Source of the DNA: a virus | Length of the DNA stretch: 37,692 nucleotides | Strand: one strand, 5' to 3' | Virus record (IMG/VR): IMGVR_UViG_3300009083_000004 | Location: 1 to 37,692 of that record | In this document: piece after piece, positions 7,862-17,139 of the stretch | How the letters are laid out: the number at the start of each line of letters is the position of its first letter | Position numbering within the stretch: the first letter of the stretch is position 1 | Program-made: the position numbers and the translations under genes | The notes under the pieces: model-generated | The model's input: only the letters and a program-made list of their open reading frames with translations | Told to the model about the DNA's origin: nothing | Database searches by the model: none

Positions 7862-9274
7862 TTATGCGAAGAGGTTGCGGATGTAGTCGGAGACGAGATG
7901 CGACCGGAAGGTCACGCGCTCGGCCGGATACGGCGGGGTGAAGTCGTAGGAGAAGGTCGCATGACCCTGGGTGATGTCGGCTTCGGTGTTGAACTCGGGA
8001 TCGACCCAACAATCACCGCCGAGGATCGCGCCGCGCGTCTTCAACTGACGCAGGTAGGCGCGGACCGACGCCGTCACGTCCTCGAAGTAGTTCTTCGTGA
8101 TCGAGCGATCCACGGCCCAGCGATGCGCCTTGGCGATCGAGATATCGATCATGTCGCTCGTGCGCGAGACGCACAGGAACGCGAACTTCTCGTCTGCCGA
8201 GCAGGTGCGGTTGCCCCACAGATACCAGCCGTCGTCGCGGATGAACGTGGCGATCTGATTTTCGTTGAGGATGTTCGCACGGCTGTTCTTGTCGCCATAC
8301 GCATAGTCGATCGGGCGCGCGAGGCCGCCGATGCCGTAGACTTCCTTGTTGGACGGCGACTCCCAAAACCCGAGTTCGTTGTCCACGCGCGAGATCAGGC
8401 CGGCGACGCGCGGCGATGCCGGCTCCACCGCATAGGTGTTGCTCTTCACCGACCAGCCCGACACCTTCGGATCGACGACGAACACGCGGCGGGTGCCGTG
8501 GTCGTTGCGATACGCGAAGGCGGCGGCATCCGTGGTCGAGGGACCATCGGCGATGATGTGCGCCTTCAGCGCGTCGGCGATCTGCTTCATCTCCGAGACA
8601 ACCGGATTGGCGGCTGCGCCAGTCTGGATCGTCACGGTTGCGCCAGCGCCGTCGCCGCCGATGGTCGCGGTCACCGGGGCGGTGATGCCGTAGCCGAGCG
8701 TCGTGAAGTCGAGCCCCGTGAACTTGCCGTTCACGATGATCGGGGTCGCCTGCGGAAGCACTGCGCCCTGCCCGCCGCCCGCGAACATCACGCTCGCCGT
8801 GGTGTAGTCCGTGGTGCCGGCGGCGGTGACGATGTGGCCGCTCACGCCGATCGGGCGCTGATGGGTGAAGCCCGGCGCGATCAGGATCATCGGCGAGACG
8901 CCGCACTCGGTTTCAGCCGCTCGGAAGACGTGAATGCCGGTGAACTCGCCGGTAATGGCATCGACACCGCCGATGATCTTCGACATCTGCTCGTTTTCGT
9001 CCTCGACCTGCTCGACACGCACGACCACGATGAGGGCGCCGCCCTGATCGTAAATCGCGTCGATGGCCTGCGGCAGGGTGCCGTCGCTACCGATCATCGC
9101 CGCCGCCTGACGACGGTTGACGAGCACGGGCTTGTCGAGGGGGAATGCCACGTCGTTCGCGGCGGGTGCAGTACCGATCAATCCAATGACGGACGAGCGG
9201 ACGGTCTGGATGGGCCTGGGGCCACGGTCAACGACGACAGTCTCGACGCCGTGAAGGAAATCGGTCAGGGACAT
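7862..9274 (-). CDS. FI: Tail sheath protein (P2 FI-like)
   Basis: A 470-residue protein. The N-terminus (VDRGPRPIQTVRSSVIGLIG, then LDKPVLVNRRQAAAMIGSDG and LPQAIDAIYDQGGALIVVVR) is the standard sheath opening, and the C-terminal half has the conserved NEVYGIGGLARPIDY-type loop (here SNKEVYGIGGLARPID), GWYLWGNRTCS, and the final FTPPYPAERVTFRSHL. It is longer than P2 FI (about 396), with an inserted Ala/Thr-rich domain around residues 170-260. It is the contracting outer layer of the tail. Its leader holds a 14-bp hairpin covering the ribosome site. Confidence 0.95.
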   Translation of the reverse strand: MSLTDFLHGVETVVVDRGPRPIQTVRSSVIGLIGTAPAANDVAFPLDKPVLVNRRQAAAMIGSDGTLPQAIDAIYDQGGALIVVVRVEQVEDENEQMSKIIGGVDAITGEFTGIHVFRAAETECGVSPMILIAPGFTHQRPIGVSGHIVTAAGTTDYTTASVMFAGGGQGAVLPQATPIIVNGKFTGLDFTTLGYGITAPVTATIGGDGAGATVTIQTGAAANPVVSEMKQIADALKAHIIADGPSTTDAAAFAYRNDHGTRRVFVVDPKVSGWSVKSNTYAVEPASPRVAGLISRVDNELGFWESPSNKEVYGIGGLARPIDYAYGDKNSRANILNENQIATFIRDDGWYLWGNRTCSADEKFAFLCVSRTSDMIDISIAKAHRWAVDRSITKNYFEDVTASVRAYLRQLKTRGAILGGDCWVDPEFNTEADITQGHATFSYDFTPPYPAERVTFRSHLVSDYIRNLFA

Positions 9275-9276
9275 TT

Positions 9277-9313
9277 GCTTCTCTCAATCCTCGATCTTTG
9301 GATTGAGAGAAGC
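9277..9313 (-). promoter_or_regulatory. 14-bp perfect hairpin covering the sheath ribosome site
   Basis: GCTTCTCTCAATCC (9277-9290) and GGATTGAGAGAAGC (9300-9313) are perfect inverted repeats around a 9-base loop. On the minus-strand mRNA the downstream arm ends three bases before the sheath ATG and contains the purine run GAGAGAAG that serves as Shine-Dalgarno. No T-run follows on either strand, so a simple terminator is unlikely. Confidence 0.6.
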
Positions 9314-9339
9314 TTAGTGAGCGACTAACTACGTGTCGG

Positions 9340-9354
9340 GACCGTTTCGGTATC
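9340..9354 (-). repeat. 15-bp intergenic repeat, copy 1 (GACCGTTTCGGTATC)
   Basis: This 15-mer occurs again at 33850-33864. Both copies lie in short gaps upstream of minus-strand genes. It contains the inverted repeat ACCG-TTT-CGGT. A phage-specific promoter or operator is possible; no standard -35/-10 pair is evident here. Confidence 0.45.
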
Positions 9355-9359
9355 TCTTG

Positions 9360-9854
9360 TTAGCGCAACAACGCCGACCGGAAGAGCGCGTCAAGCTCAT
9401 CGTCGGGGTACTGCCAGACCGCCTGCAACGCTTGCACAATCGGGTGACCACGCTCGGCTTGCGACATCGTCGCCCAAGTGATGACCGCTTCGTCGCGATC
9501 GGCTTCAGGGAACAAGTCAAACACGGCCTGCACCGATGCGGGCACAACTCCGCTCGTCGCCGCCGCAATCGCTTCTTGTGCCGTGATGAGTCCGCGCGAC
9601 TTCAGTTCGAGCAACAGTTGCCGGCGAGTGATCGGAGCGAGCGGCGCGGGAAGCGTCGGATCGAGATCAGGCGGGTCCGCAAACTCGCGCGTGCTCGGCG
9701 CGAGATGATAGCCCTCATCGGACTGCCAGGTCTCGTCCGCGCCGAAGGCGACAATCGTCGTGCCGGGAACATCGATCCGAGGCGGGATCATCTCCCACCA
9801 ATCGAGTTCTGCGCCATCAGCGTCGCGCACCAAAGCGTAACCATTCTTCTGCAT
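9360..9854 (-). CDS. Tail-fibre-associated protein, uncharacterised
   Basis: A 164-residue protein. The N-terminal half is rich in Trp and Asp/Glu (ELDWWEMIPPRID, WQSDEGYHL). The C-terminal half has ITRRQLLLELKSRGLITAQE and ends in a helical segment. This Q-hydrophobic-L...GLIT..EA pattern resembles the small domain often found beside tail-fibre genes; I recall it by pattern only. It begins three bases after the stop of the Gly-rich fibre, so it may be its assembly factor. Confidence 0.7.
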   Translation of the reverse strand: MQKNGYALVRDADGAELDWWEMIPPRIDVPGTTIVAFGADETWQSDEGYHLAPSTREFADPPDLDPTLPAPLAPITRRQLLLELKSRGLITAQEAIAAATSGVVPASVQAVFDLFPEADRDEAVITWATMSQAERGHPIVQALQAVWQYPDDELDALFRSALLR

Positions 9855-9857
9855 GTT

Positions 9858-10805
9858 CTATCCCCAATCGATATACATTCGGCCGTAAGCTCCGCCGGCA
9901 CCAGCGCCGCCAGCGTAACTATTCGTCGAAGGATAACCGCCACCACCGCCAATGCCCGGAGGAAAGACAGCGACATGATACGGGTAGCTCGGGTTGATTT
10001 GGCCCCAATAGTAGGTCTTGATGAAGTAGCCACCCGAGCCACCCCGTCCGCCGGCCCCACCGTAGCCACCACTACCACCCATGCCACTACCACCCATGCC
10101 ACCGCCGCCCGGCCCGCCGCCCCCGCCACCAGCACCGCCGGCTGCGTGATCGCCAGCGTAGGTGTTATCATCGCCGCCGACACCAGTGCCGGGATCACCA
10201 CCGCCACCGTCGGCACCATTGTAGTTTCCGGAGTAGTAACCACCACCACCCGGACCACCGCCCATGCCGCCGAGGGCATAAGGACCGTCGGCGAACCGCG
10301 TGTAGCCGCCTTCAACGCCGCCACCGCCAGCGCCACCCGGCCCCAGGACGCCACCACCACCACCGCCACCACCGCCACCGCCACCAGAGCCCCAGCCCTG
10401 TACGCGGAACCAGTTGAAGAAGGCGGGCGTGTAAATGTCCCATTCCCCGGTAGTCCAGCCTGTGCTCCACGTCCCGCCCGTCACATTTGCAGTGGTGATC
10501 ACCCAAGACGTCGTCGTGGTGTCGATCGAAATCGATACCGAGCGCGAGCTAGACCACGCGCCCGCCGCAGTCGCGCGGATGGCAATGCTCTCGCCGGGAT
10601 TGATCATTGCGGGACCGCCCGACCAAGCCCGGCCGGCGATGCAATGCTCGCAGCCATTCGGGATCACCACCGCCTGACTATCGTAGCCGGTCGGAACGAT
10701 CGTGTTGCTGTAGCAAAGCTTATTCACCGCGACGTTCGCGACATTGCTGAATGCGAACGGCAAGGGCTTCGAGTTTCCGGGGCAAATGGTTGCGAAGGGG
10801 AACAT
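9858..10805 (-). CDS. Glycine-rich tail fibre / adhesin
   Basis: A 315-residue protein read from ATG 10803-10805, whose start overlaps the upstream fibre stop (TGATG). The N-terminal 160 residues are a normal mixed domain with VIPNGCEHCIAGRAWSGG and INPGESIAIRATAAG. The C-terminal half is glycine-dominated: a run of 12 Gly, then blocks of GGxGGxGG separated by short loops, and the closing YGRMYIDWG. Runs of this kind form polyglycine-II bundles in some phage adhesins (the S16 gp38 adhesin is the known case), so this is probably the receptor-binding tip. The GGN-rich DNA makes repeat-length change likely. Confidence 0.8.
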   Translation of the reverse strand: MFPFATICPGNSKPLPFAFSNVANVAVNKLCYSNTIVPTGYDSQAVVIPNGCEHCIAGRAWSGGPAMINPGESIAIRATAAGAWSSSRSVSISIDTTTTSWVITTANVTGGTWSTGWTTGEWDIYTPAFFNWFRVQGWGSGGGGGGGGGGGGVLGPGGAGGGGVEGGYTRFADGPYALGGMGGGPGGGGYYSGNYNGADGGGGDPGTGVGGDDNTYAGDHAAGGAGGGGGGPGGGGMGGSGMGGSGGYGGAGGRGGSGGYFIKTYYWGQINPSYPYHVAVFPPGIGGGGGYPSTNSYAGGAGAGGAYGRMYIDWG

Positions 10806-11524
10806 CAGTTGACCGCCACGATATGCAAGTGGCACCACGCCGCTGACTTGGTGATGAAGAGGAAGTAGCCCTTGTTGATGTTGGGAACCATCGTGGAGCC
10901 GGTCACCTTCGTAAATCCAGACAGCGTCACACCGCCGGATTGGTGGTTGAAATACTGAAGAACCATCGTGCACGCACTGACGGCCGGCGGCACCATCGTA
11001 TGAGCGCCGTGGACTTTGATCGCCTGCACATTGCCAAGATGCGGATTCGGCGTGAACGTGGTTCCGGCATTCACGTCGATGACGGGAGTGTTTCCGCTGA
11101 AGCCACCCGTGAGTGACTGCCCGCCAGCAAGAAGGGCGCGAGCCGCGAGCGCGGCGGTGGTTTCGCTGGCGCGCGCGTTGATTGCAGATTGCAGCACACC
11201 CTTGTCGGCCGTAGTCCGATCCGACAGCGTGTTGACCGTGGCTTCGAGGACATCGAGCAGCGCGACGATCATGTCACGCACCCGCTTCACAGTCGGCACA
11301 ACGTCCGTTGCCGAGCCCGCCGCCGCTTCTTCCTGCGTCGCGAGTTGTACCCGACCTGCTCGGCTTTCAGTGGCCGACAGGCCGCTGTTTGCCATGTCAG
11401 CCTCGATCACTGCGAGATCGTTGTCGATTGCCTGGATGGCGTTGCGGATGCGAGTGGCATCCTCACGCGCAATGTTGTCGGGGTTCGGCAGCGGGTAGCC
11501 GCGCGCGGTCATCTCGTCAGCCAT
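10805..11524 (-). CDS. Tail fibre protein
   Basis: A 239-residue protein. The N-terminal helical part (about 1-110) includes GRVQLATQEEAAAGSATD, a motif recurring in phage tail-fibre repeats, followed by heptad-like segments. The C-terminal part (about 125-239) is beta-rich with HLGNVQAIKVHGAHTMVPP and ends in AWCHLHIVAVN. It starts three bases after the DUF4815-like gene and overlaps the Gly-rich gene. It probably forms the fibre shaft that carries the Gly-rich tip. Confidence 0.75.
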   Translation of the reverse strand: MADEMTARGYPLPNPDNIAREDATRIRNAIQAIDNDLAVIEADMANSGLSATESRAGRVQLATQEEAAAGSATDVVPTVKRVRDMIVALLDVLEATVNTLSDRTTADKGVLQSAINARASETTAALAARALLAGGQSLTGGFSGNTPVIDVNAGTTFTPNPHLGNVQAIKVHGAHTMVPPAVSACTMVLQYFNHQSGGVTLSGFTKVTGSTMVPNINKGYFLFITKSAAWCHLHIVAVN

Positions 11525-11527
11525 GGC

Positions 11528-14500
11528 TTACGCTCCCGTGGTGGACTTGACCGCGACGCAGCGGATGTTGCGCACGTTCGACCGAGCGGCGGGGCCACCC
11601 GTGATCTTGATCTTCGCGCGCGTGATCGGAGAGTTGACGTGGTCGAGCATGTACTGCCGCTCTTCCCATCCGTCGCCGAGCGGCGTCGCCTTTTCCAGCG
11701 TCAGCGCATTCACAGCCGACCACACCGGCAACCCATCGCCGCCGACTGCGGTCTGGATGTTGGCGGCGAAGCTCGCGGTCGAGGGCAGATACACGTCGAG
11801 GATCAGGCGGACCTTCGAGTCGGCGCCCGCATCGAAAGCGCGGCTGACGTAGTCGCCCTCAGACTGGATCGCGCCGGCCACGACCTGGATGTAGGGGAGC
11901 ATCTGCGGCGCCAACGTCGCCGAGCCGGTCAGCCGAAGGCGCACTTTCAGCGTGCCGGTGATGGCAGACGGAAGCTGGATGTTGACCGAAGGCCCGGTGA
12001 TGTACTTCGCGCCGTTCGGAGCCTCGAACTCGACTTCGATAGCCGTGTTCTCGGGCCGCTCGGCAACGAGCAGCGGCATGAGGTCCGAACAGTTCACGAC
12101 CGCCAGATCGCCGACTTCAATGGTGCGCGTGGTCGGCGTGAATCGCGCGCCGCGCAGCCGGAAGGTCAACGAGCGACCGGGTTTCGGAAGCCAAGTGCGG
12201 GCATCCGATCCGTCGAGGAAGGTGCCGGCCGTGAAAGCGTTGCTCGTCACCCATCCGTTGATCTGGTCGAAGCCGCCGAGATCGGCGATTGCGACAGAGT
12301 GCTCGCCATCCTCGGTCAGGACCGTGATCGAGTAGCTGCGGTCTTCGCGCAGCGTCGTGGCGCGCTCGAAGGGAGCGAAGGTCCAATCAGCTTCCGTGCG
12401 CGGTGCGACCGACAGCGGGTCGATGGCAGTGACGTTGTGCATGTCGATGATCGATTCCGCGACGACGCGCTCGGTCGGAATGCCGAGTTCGACTTCGCGA
12501 ATCTGGATGCGCACCGGCTTGTTGCGGTCGCCGATCTTCGTGAACTTCACATCCACGCCGAGAACCTGGCGCGGCTCGGGCAAGCGGAAGGTCTGCGCGA
12601 GCGGGTCCGACTCGTACCAGAACGTCGTGATGAAGGAACGCTCGTTCATCACAGTCGTCGTCCAGCCGTAGGCGGTATAAAGCCCGTTGGCCTTCGACCC
12701 GCCGACGCCCTCGAAGGCGACGTGCTTCACGCCGACCGGGACGCCAGCCGGGATGTCGAACGATGATGTGAGCGTTCCGTTCGCGTCGGCGCGGATCGGG
12801 CCGGCCGGGGTCACGTCGATGTCGTCGAACTTGACCGACTTCAGAAGCTCGTTGAAGCCCCACTTGTTGACGGTGAAGGTCACGTTGCGCGTGCGGATCG
12901 TTTCCTGCGCCACCGTATTCGACGACGTGACGCGATCGACAACGGCCTGGGTCGCGCCCATGAACATATTGCCGACGTGCGTGCCGAAGAAGGCGCGCAC
13001 GGTTCGCGACGTGCTGACCGAAGTCCAGATGTCCACCGTGTCGGTCCAGAGATCGACGGACGGATTCAGGGTGACATCGGTCGCGGGCGGACCGAAGACC
13101 TGATAGGGATTGATCTTCGTCTCGCCCGTGATCTGCCGCTGCTCGAAGATATTCTCTTCGGTGTAGGCAAGCGTCGTCGTACCAACCGGCAGGTTGGTGA
13201 TCGTCGGGATAATCGGGAGCCACAGCTTGCCGCTGAAGATCGCGCCAGACTGAGCGATGCCCTGGTCGCGCATGTCGTCGTCGATCAACGGGTCCACGAA
13301 CACGCCGCGCTTGGCGGTCACCTCCTTGCGGTCCACGTCGCGCTGAAGGCGCTCTTCGGCCACAAGCGCGTAGAGGTCGCCCACCATGTTTTCGAGGCCG
13401 CGCAGGTCGTTGAACGGCATCCGAACGGTCGCGACCTGGCGCACGTTCGGGACAAGGCCCCACTGATTCTCGATATCGGCCAGCTTGTGCAGGGTCGAAG
13501 GCACGACCACGACCTGCGGGGCGTACAGGGACGAGATGCCCTTCAGGTACGAAATCGCACCATTCTGATCGGCCACGACGGCGTCGAAGCGCGGCAGCTT
13601 CGTCCGATACTTCACGAACGCAGTCGTGTCGTCGCCGGCGCCGGTGATGTCGAAGCGGTCGCGCTGGATGTTCGTCGGGGTGACGTTGGTCAGGTAGCGA
13701 TACGTGACCTGGTAGGTTGAGCCAGGCGCGATCTCGGGGCCGGCCGGGGACCAATCGATGGACGCGCCGGTCAGCTTGTAGCTGGTCGCCGCATCATAGA
13801 CGGTGCCACCCTGCTTGACTTTGCGGATCGAGAGCACAGTCGGATCGGGAAGCGCGTCGGACACGCCGGTATACGAGCCGTGCGTCAGCGTCACGGTCTT
13901 TTCGGCGATGACCGTCACCTCGACGATTTCGGCGATCGGCGCGAAGCGAACGATGATCGTCTGAAGACCCGAACTGACAGCATGCGGCTCGTCATCGAGC
14001 AGCATCACTTCCGGCTCTTCGTCCACACGCAAACGATACGATGCAGGCCGCGTTCGCTTGTAGCCGTAGACGTTGATCGTGCCTTCCGAAACGGTGAAGA
14101 CCTGCTTGCCGTTTTCGAGGCCAATGGCCTGCACCTTGAAGCCCTCGACGACGTAGCCGCCATGCGCTTCCCGGTCATAGCGCGCCAGAAGGTTCGCCCA
14201 TGCGTCGTCCATGCCGGGGACGGGCACGGTTTCAAGCTCGCCGTCCTTGATGGTGTAGATCGGGAAGAAGTCGCCATCCTCGCCGTCGCCATCGAAACCC
14301 CAGCGCCCCTTCATGACGAGCGCCGACGCGCCCGGCTCGCCCTGCGCACGGGTGCCAGGTGCCATGCCCTTGAGGGTCGGATCGTCTTCATAGCTCACGG
14401 TGTAGGTGCGCAGTCGGATGCCGACAACGACGGTGCCGATGGCCGACACGACGATGTCGCGGGCTTCGATGTCATGCACCGCGCCGCGAATGTAGACCTT

Positions 14501-14752
14501 CGCCGCCGCAAGCTTCGCGGTGACCATGGCATCGGCGATGGGACTGAGATTGATCGCGCCGCCGCTGACGAGCGAGCCGTCGCGCCAGAACGAGTCAGCG
14601 ATGTTCTTCACGCGATCCGCACCGATTTCCTGCGCGACGTTCATTTCGTTCGCGGTCAGAAAGCGATCGTAGTGGAACGCGAGTCGCTGAAACCCCTTCT
14701 CGCGAATGAACGTATTCTGATAGGCGGGCAGTTGGTCGCGAGCGTCGGCCAT
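11528..14752 (-). CDS. Large baseplate/tail protein, DUF4815-like
   Basis: A 1074-residue protein from ATG 14750-14752; a TTG one codon earlier is also in frame. The N-terminus has QNTFIREKGFQRLAFHYDRF and DIEARDIVVSAIGTVVVG, which I recognise as the DUF4815 type of phage structural protein. The middle has VRMPFNDLRGLENMVGDLYAL, and the C-terminal 400 residues are beta-rich with fibre-like modules (RIQIREVELGIPTERVV, LRGARFTPTTRTIEVG). It lies where P2 carries tail-fibre gene H. A role joining baseplate to fibres is inferred. The start overlaps the upstream stop (TGATG). Confidence 0.8.
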   Translation of the reverse strand: MADARDQLPAYQNTFIREKGFQRLAFHYDRFLTANEMNVAQEIGADRVKNIADSFWRDGSLVSGGAINLSPIADAMVTAKLAAAKVYIRGAVHDIEARDIVVSAIGTVVVGIRLRTYTVSYEDDPTLKGMAPGTRAQGEPGASALVMKGRWGFDGDGEDGDFFPIYTIKDGELETVPVPGMDDAWANLLARYDREAHGGYVVEGFKVQAIGLENGKQVFTVSEGTINVYGYKRTRPASYRLRVDEEPEVMLLDDEPHAVSSGLQTIIVRFAPIAEIVEVTVIAEKTVTLTHGSYTGVSDALPDPTVLSIRKVKQGGTVYDAATSYKLTGASIDWSPAGPEIAPGSTYQVTYRYLTNVTPTNIQRDRFDITGAGDDTTAFVKYRTKLPRFDAVVADQNGAISYLKGISSLYAPQVVVVPSTLHKLADIENQWGLVPNVRQVATVRMPFNDLRGLENMVGDLYALVAEERLQRDVDRKEVTAKRGVFVDPLIDDDMRDQGIAQSGAIFSGKLWLPIIPTITNLPVGTTTLAYTEENIFEQRQITGETKINPYQVFGPPATDVTLNPSVDLWTDTVDIWTSVSTSRTVRAFFGTHVGNMFMGATQAVVDRVTSSNTVAQETIRTRNVTFTVNKWGFNELLKSVKFDDIDVTPAGPIRADANGTLTSSFDIPAGVPVGVKHVAFEGVGGSKANGLYTAYGWTTTVMNERSFITTFWYESDPLAQTFRLPEPRQVLGVDVKFTKIGDRNKPVRIQIREVELGIPTERVVAESIIDMHNVTAIDPLSVAPRTEADWTFAPFERATTLREDRSYSITVLTEDGEHSVAIADLGGFDQINGWVTSNAFTAGTFLDGSDARTWLPKPGRSLTFRLRGARFTPTTRTIEVGDLAVVNCSDLMPLLVAERPENTAIEVEFEAPNGAKYITGPSVNIQLPSAITGTLKVRLRLTGSATLAPQMLPYIQVVAGAIQSEGDYVSRAFDAGADSKVRLILDVYLPSTASFAANIQTAVGGDGLPVWSAVNALTLEKATPLGDGWEERQYMLDHVNSPITRAKIKITGGPAARSNVRNIRCVAVKSTTGA

Positions 14753-15450
14753 CAAATCACCAAAACGTAAGAGAAGCCCTGCCGGGAACTCGGGGACCGA
14801 GAGATGCCGGCGAAGCGATCGAGCAAGAGCAAGTATCCCGGTTCGGCGACATCTTCGGGAGTCAAGTACAGTTGCCCTTCAGGCACCCCTTCGGCGCGAA
14901 CGCTATCGACGAAAATGCCAACTTCACGGATCGTTTCGTCTGCGGCTTCGAGGAAATCGAACTGCGCTGCGACGTAGAGATAGCGGGTCGCCACCGCGGA
15001 GACCGTCCACCTCTCGCCGCCCGGCGTGTAGATGTTGCCGCTCGGATCAGGAACGACAAACTCCACGCTCGTTGCAACGCGGCGGCCAACTTCATTCACC
15101 AAAGCGGTCTCTCCCGAGCCGAGCGCCGTGGTGCCATAGACGGCCTGCGCCTGCACGGTCGCGCCGGGCGCAATACCACCGCCGTTGACGCGCGAAACGA
15201 TGCCCGAGTTGGGGTCGAAGACGTAGTCCGCAGGAGTCTCATAGACCTGCGAACTATTCGGATCGACAAGGGAAAGCGACTCGACGGGCGCATGATCGAG
15301 CGTGAAGCGTTCCGGCGAGCCAGAGAACGTCTTGTTCTTTACGTCCGTCTGGCCCCACCACGCAGCGCCACGTCCCCACGCGAAGTACATCGCGCGGGCC
15401 TTGAGTGCAGCCGCCAAACCGGCGCGTCCGCTATTGACCAGAAGTGCCAT
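14752..15450 (-). CDS. Uncharacterised baseplate-region protein
   Basis: A 232-residue protein. The start at ATG 15448-15450 is chosen because GGAGG lies five bases before it; two in-frame ATGs further upstream lack this. The protein begins MALLVNSGRAGLAAALKARA, has a beta-rich middle (ESLSLVDPNSSQVYETPADY), and SVEFVVPDPSGNIYTPGGER, and ends in RQGFSYVLVI. It overlaps the end of gpI by 20 bases. It lies between gpI and the DUF4815-like protein in the fibre-attachment part of the operon. Resembling fibre-attachment proteins by position only; I do not recognise a family. Confidence 0.75.
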   Translation of the reverse strand: MALLVNSGRAGLAAALKARAMYFAWGRGAAWWGQTDVKNKTFSGSPERFTLDHAPVESLSLVDPNSSQVYETPADYVFDPNSGIVSRVNGGGIAPGATVQAQAVYGTTALGSGETALVNEVGRRVATSVEFVVPDPSGNIYTPGGERWTVSAVATRYLYVAAQFDFLEAADETIREVGIFVDSVRAEGVPEGQLYLTPEDVAEPGYLLLLDRFAGISRSPSSRQGFSYVLVI

Positions 15451-16285
15451 CGGGGCCTCCATAGATGGTGAAAGGTTCAAAGTTTGACCAAGCCAGCGCC
15501 GGCCATCGTCCGTTCGGCCACGGCATCAGAACGTCGTCGGCAAGGTCGATGGTTTCGCCCGACAACGCGGCTTGAATCGCGACTACTGACGGCTCAAGCA
15601 CTTCGCCATCGAGCGGCGAGCGATCGAGGACGAAGCCTTCCTCGAAGCGGGCGGTTCCAGAGATCATGCCGAAGCCGCCGCCGGAAACGTGCACGCCGAA
15701 GCTGATCTCTTCGCCATGCTGCCTGCCGAACGAGAGCTTCGGCTTGATGCCGTCGAGGTAAACGCCCGACCAGTCATCGAGCAGAGCGCCGTCGAGGCGC
15801 ATCATGTCGAGCCGCATCGGTCGGATGTCGTAGCCGCCGTAGACGCGCCCCAGGACGCTTGACGCGCGCTTGGAGAGGTTTGCGAGGCCGATCAGGTTGA
15901 TCAGTTGCTCGAACGTCGGCTCGCCATCCAGACCGATTTGGAACAGGCCCCAGCGTTCATCGCCATGATCGCCGCGCTCGTAGACGCCATTGAGGGCCAG
16001 CCAATCGAAGATGATCTGATAGGCTTCCACGCGGCCACGGACGGTCTGCCAGTGCTTTCCCTCGCGATAGAGGCGCTGATGGTCGGCCATGAACGCAGCC
16101 GCGTCCTCAAGGCCCCAATGGCGCAGCAACCACGGCAGGATGTCTTCCGGGATCACGTCGAGATAGCGGACATCGACAATCGACTGAGCATGAGCGCGGT
16201 GACGCGCGCGCGAGTCCACCGTCTGCACGGCAGCGCGTTCAACCGGCGATGCCGAGCGCGGGACGATGTCGATAAGGTCGGTCAT
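15431..16285 (-). CDS. I: Tail protein I (P2 gpI-like)
   Basis: A 284-residue protein. The gpI signature is clear in the first half: DVRYLDVIPEDILPWLLRHW, then DHQRLYREGKHWQTVRGRVEA. The second half (about 150-284) is an extra domain with GGYDIRPMRLDMMRLD and a beta-rich tail, making it longer than P2 gpI (about 176). gpI joins the baseplate wedge to the fibres, so the extension may be an adaptor for this phage's own fibres. Its ATG overlaps the gpJ stop (TGATG). Confidence 0.9.
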   Translation of the reverse strand: MTDLIDIVPRSASPVERAAVQTVDSRARHRAHAQSIVDVRYLDVIPEDILPWLLRHWGLEDAAAFMADHQRLYREGKHWQTVRGRVEAYQIIFDWLALNGVYERGDHGDERWGLFQIGLDGEPTFEQLINLIGLANLSKRASSVLGRVYGGYDIRPMRLDMMRLDGALLDDWSGVYLDGIKPKLSFGRQHGEEISFGVHVSGGGFGMISGTARFEEGFVLDRSPLDGEVLEPSVVAIQAALSGETIDLADDVLMPWPNGRWPALAWSNFEPFTIYGGPDGTSGQ

Positions 16286-17139
16286 CAGTAGGCCCGACCC
16301 TTGCGATTGATCTTGATCGACCCAAGCGCCACAGCCTCGTTCGCATCGACGTTCACATGATCATCAGCGGCCGGCGAGAGCATTCTGATCCGCCGGACGC
16401 CGGTAGTGCGCAGCGCAGCGATGATAAAGTCGCCCGTGAAATCCCACCCAAGGCGTCGCGCGGCTGCGAACTCGGCCTTCAGGCGGTCTTCGGCCTTCTG
16501 GTATTCGTCGTCGGACGCCTCGGGCAGAAGCCACACGTCGGCTTCGACGTTGATGACGCGGATCACCGCGCGCACGACAGCGACGTGATCGTTGTCGCCA
16601 AGGACATTCGGCCGATTGAGCGCCGCCGAAACGACTGCGAGAAGATCGTCGCTGGCGACGCCGCCCTCTTCCGTCGAGAGGATCGAGACCTTGACGCCGC
16701 CTTTGCCGTCGCCGGCAACGCCAACGTCCGCCACGCGCGGGTCAGCATCGAAGGCGAAGCGCTTGTACCAATTCTCGGTGAAGCCGCCCTGCCCCTTTTT
16801 GGTCTCGCGGAGGCGACGACGGAAATCGTCCATCGATTCGTCGGGAAACGGCGACAAATTCCAGTCGGTGCCCTGCGCGAGAAGGTCAGCGCCTTGGCCG
16901 AAGTCGAGCAGCGTCGCGCGGAACGTATCGTTGAGCGACGTGACGTAGAGAAGGTCGCCGTAGGCGGCATGCCGGCACATATTGTTGATGGGATCGGAGC
17001 GAAGCATCCACGTATCCCAATCGATCCCGGCCGTTGTGAGCAATCCACGCATCTGCGTCAGGCGCTCATCAAAGAGCGACTGGAATGCGGGCTCGCGCTC
17101 GATAACCGGCAGCGAAAAATTGGGCAGCGGCGCGTCCAT
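16285..17139 (-). CDS. J: Baseplate assembly protein J (P2 gpJ-like)
   Basis: A 284-residue protein, close to P2 gpJ (about 302). Family features are INNMCRHAAYGDLLYVTSLN and LLAQGTDWNLSPFPDESMDD near the N-terminus, RRRLRETKKGQGGFTENWYK, the VKVSILSTEEGGVASDDLL strand region, and the DVWLLPEASDD segment before the C-terminus. It is a baseplate wedge protein. It starts on the last base of the gp25-like gene stop (TAATG). Confidence 0.93.
   Translation of the reverse strand: MDAPLPNFSLPVIEREPAFQSLFDERLTQMRGLLTTAGIDWDTWMLRSDPINNMCRHAAYGDLLYVTSLNDTFRATLLDFGQGADLLAQGTDWNLSPFPDESMDDFRRRLRETKKGQGGFTENWYKRFAFDADPRVADVGVAGDGKGGVKVSILSTEEGGVASDDLLAVVSAALNRPNVLGDNDHVAVVRAVIRVINVEADVWLLPEASDDEYQKAEDRLKAEFAAARRLGWDFTGDFIIAALRTTGVRRIRMLSPAADDHVNVDANEAVALGSIKINRKGRAY

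Noticed and set aside
7322-9328. Very long plus-strand open frame (668 residues) opposite the sheath and tube genes
   Set aside because: It is the antisense of two clear structural genes, and its composition (Arg/His/Asp-rich) is typical of antisense GC-rich DNA.
11189-12766. Plus-strand open frame of 525 residues
   Set aside because: Antisense of fibre and DUF4815-like genes; no ribosome site.
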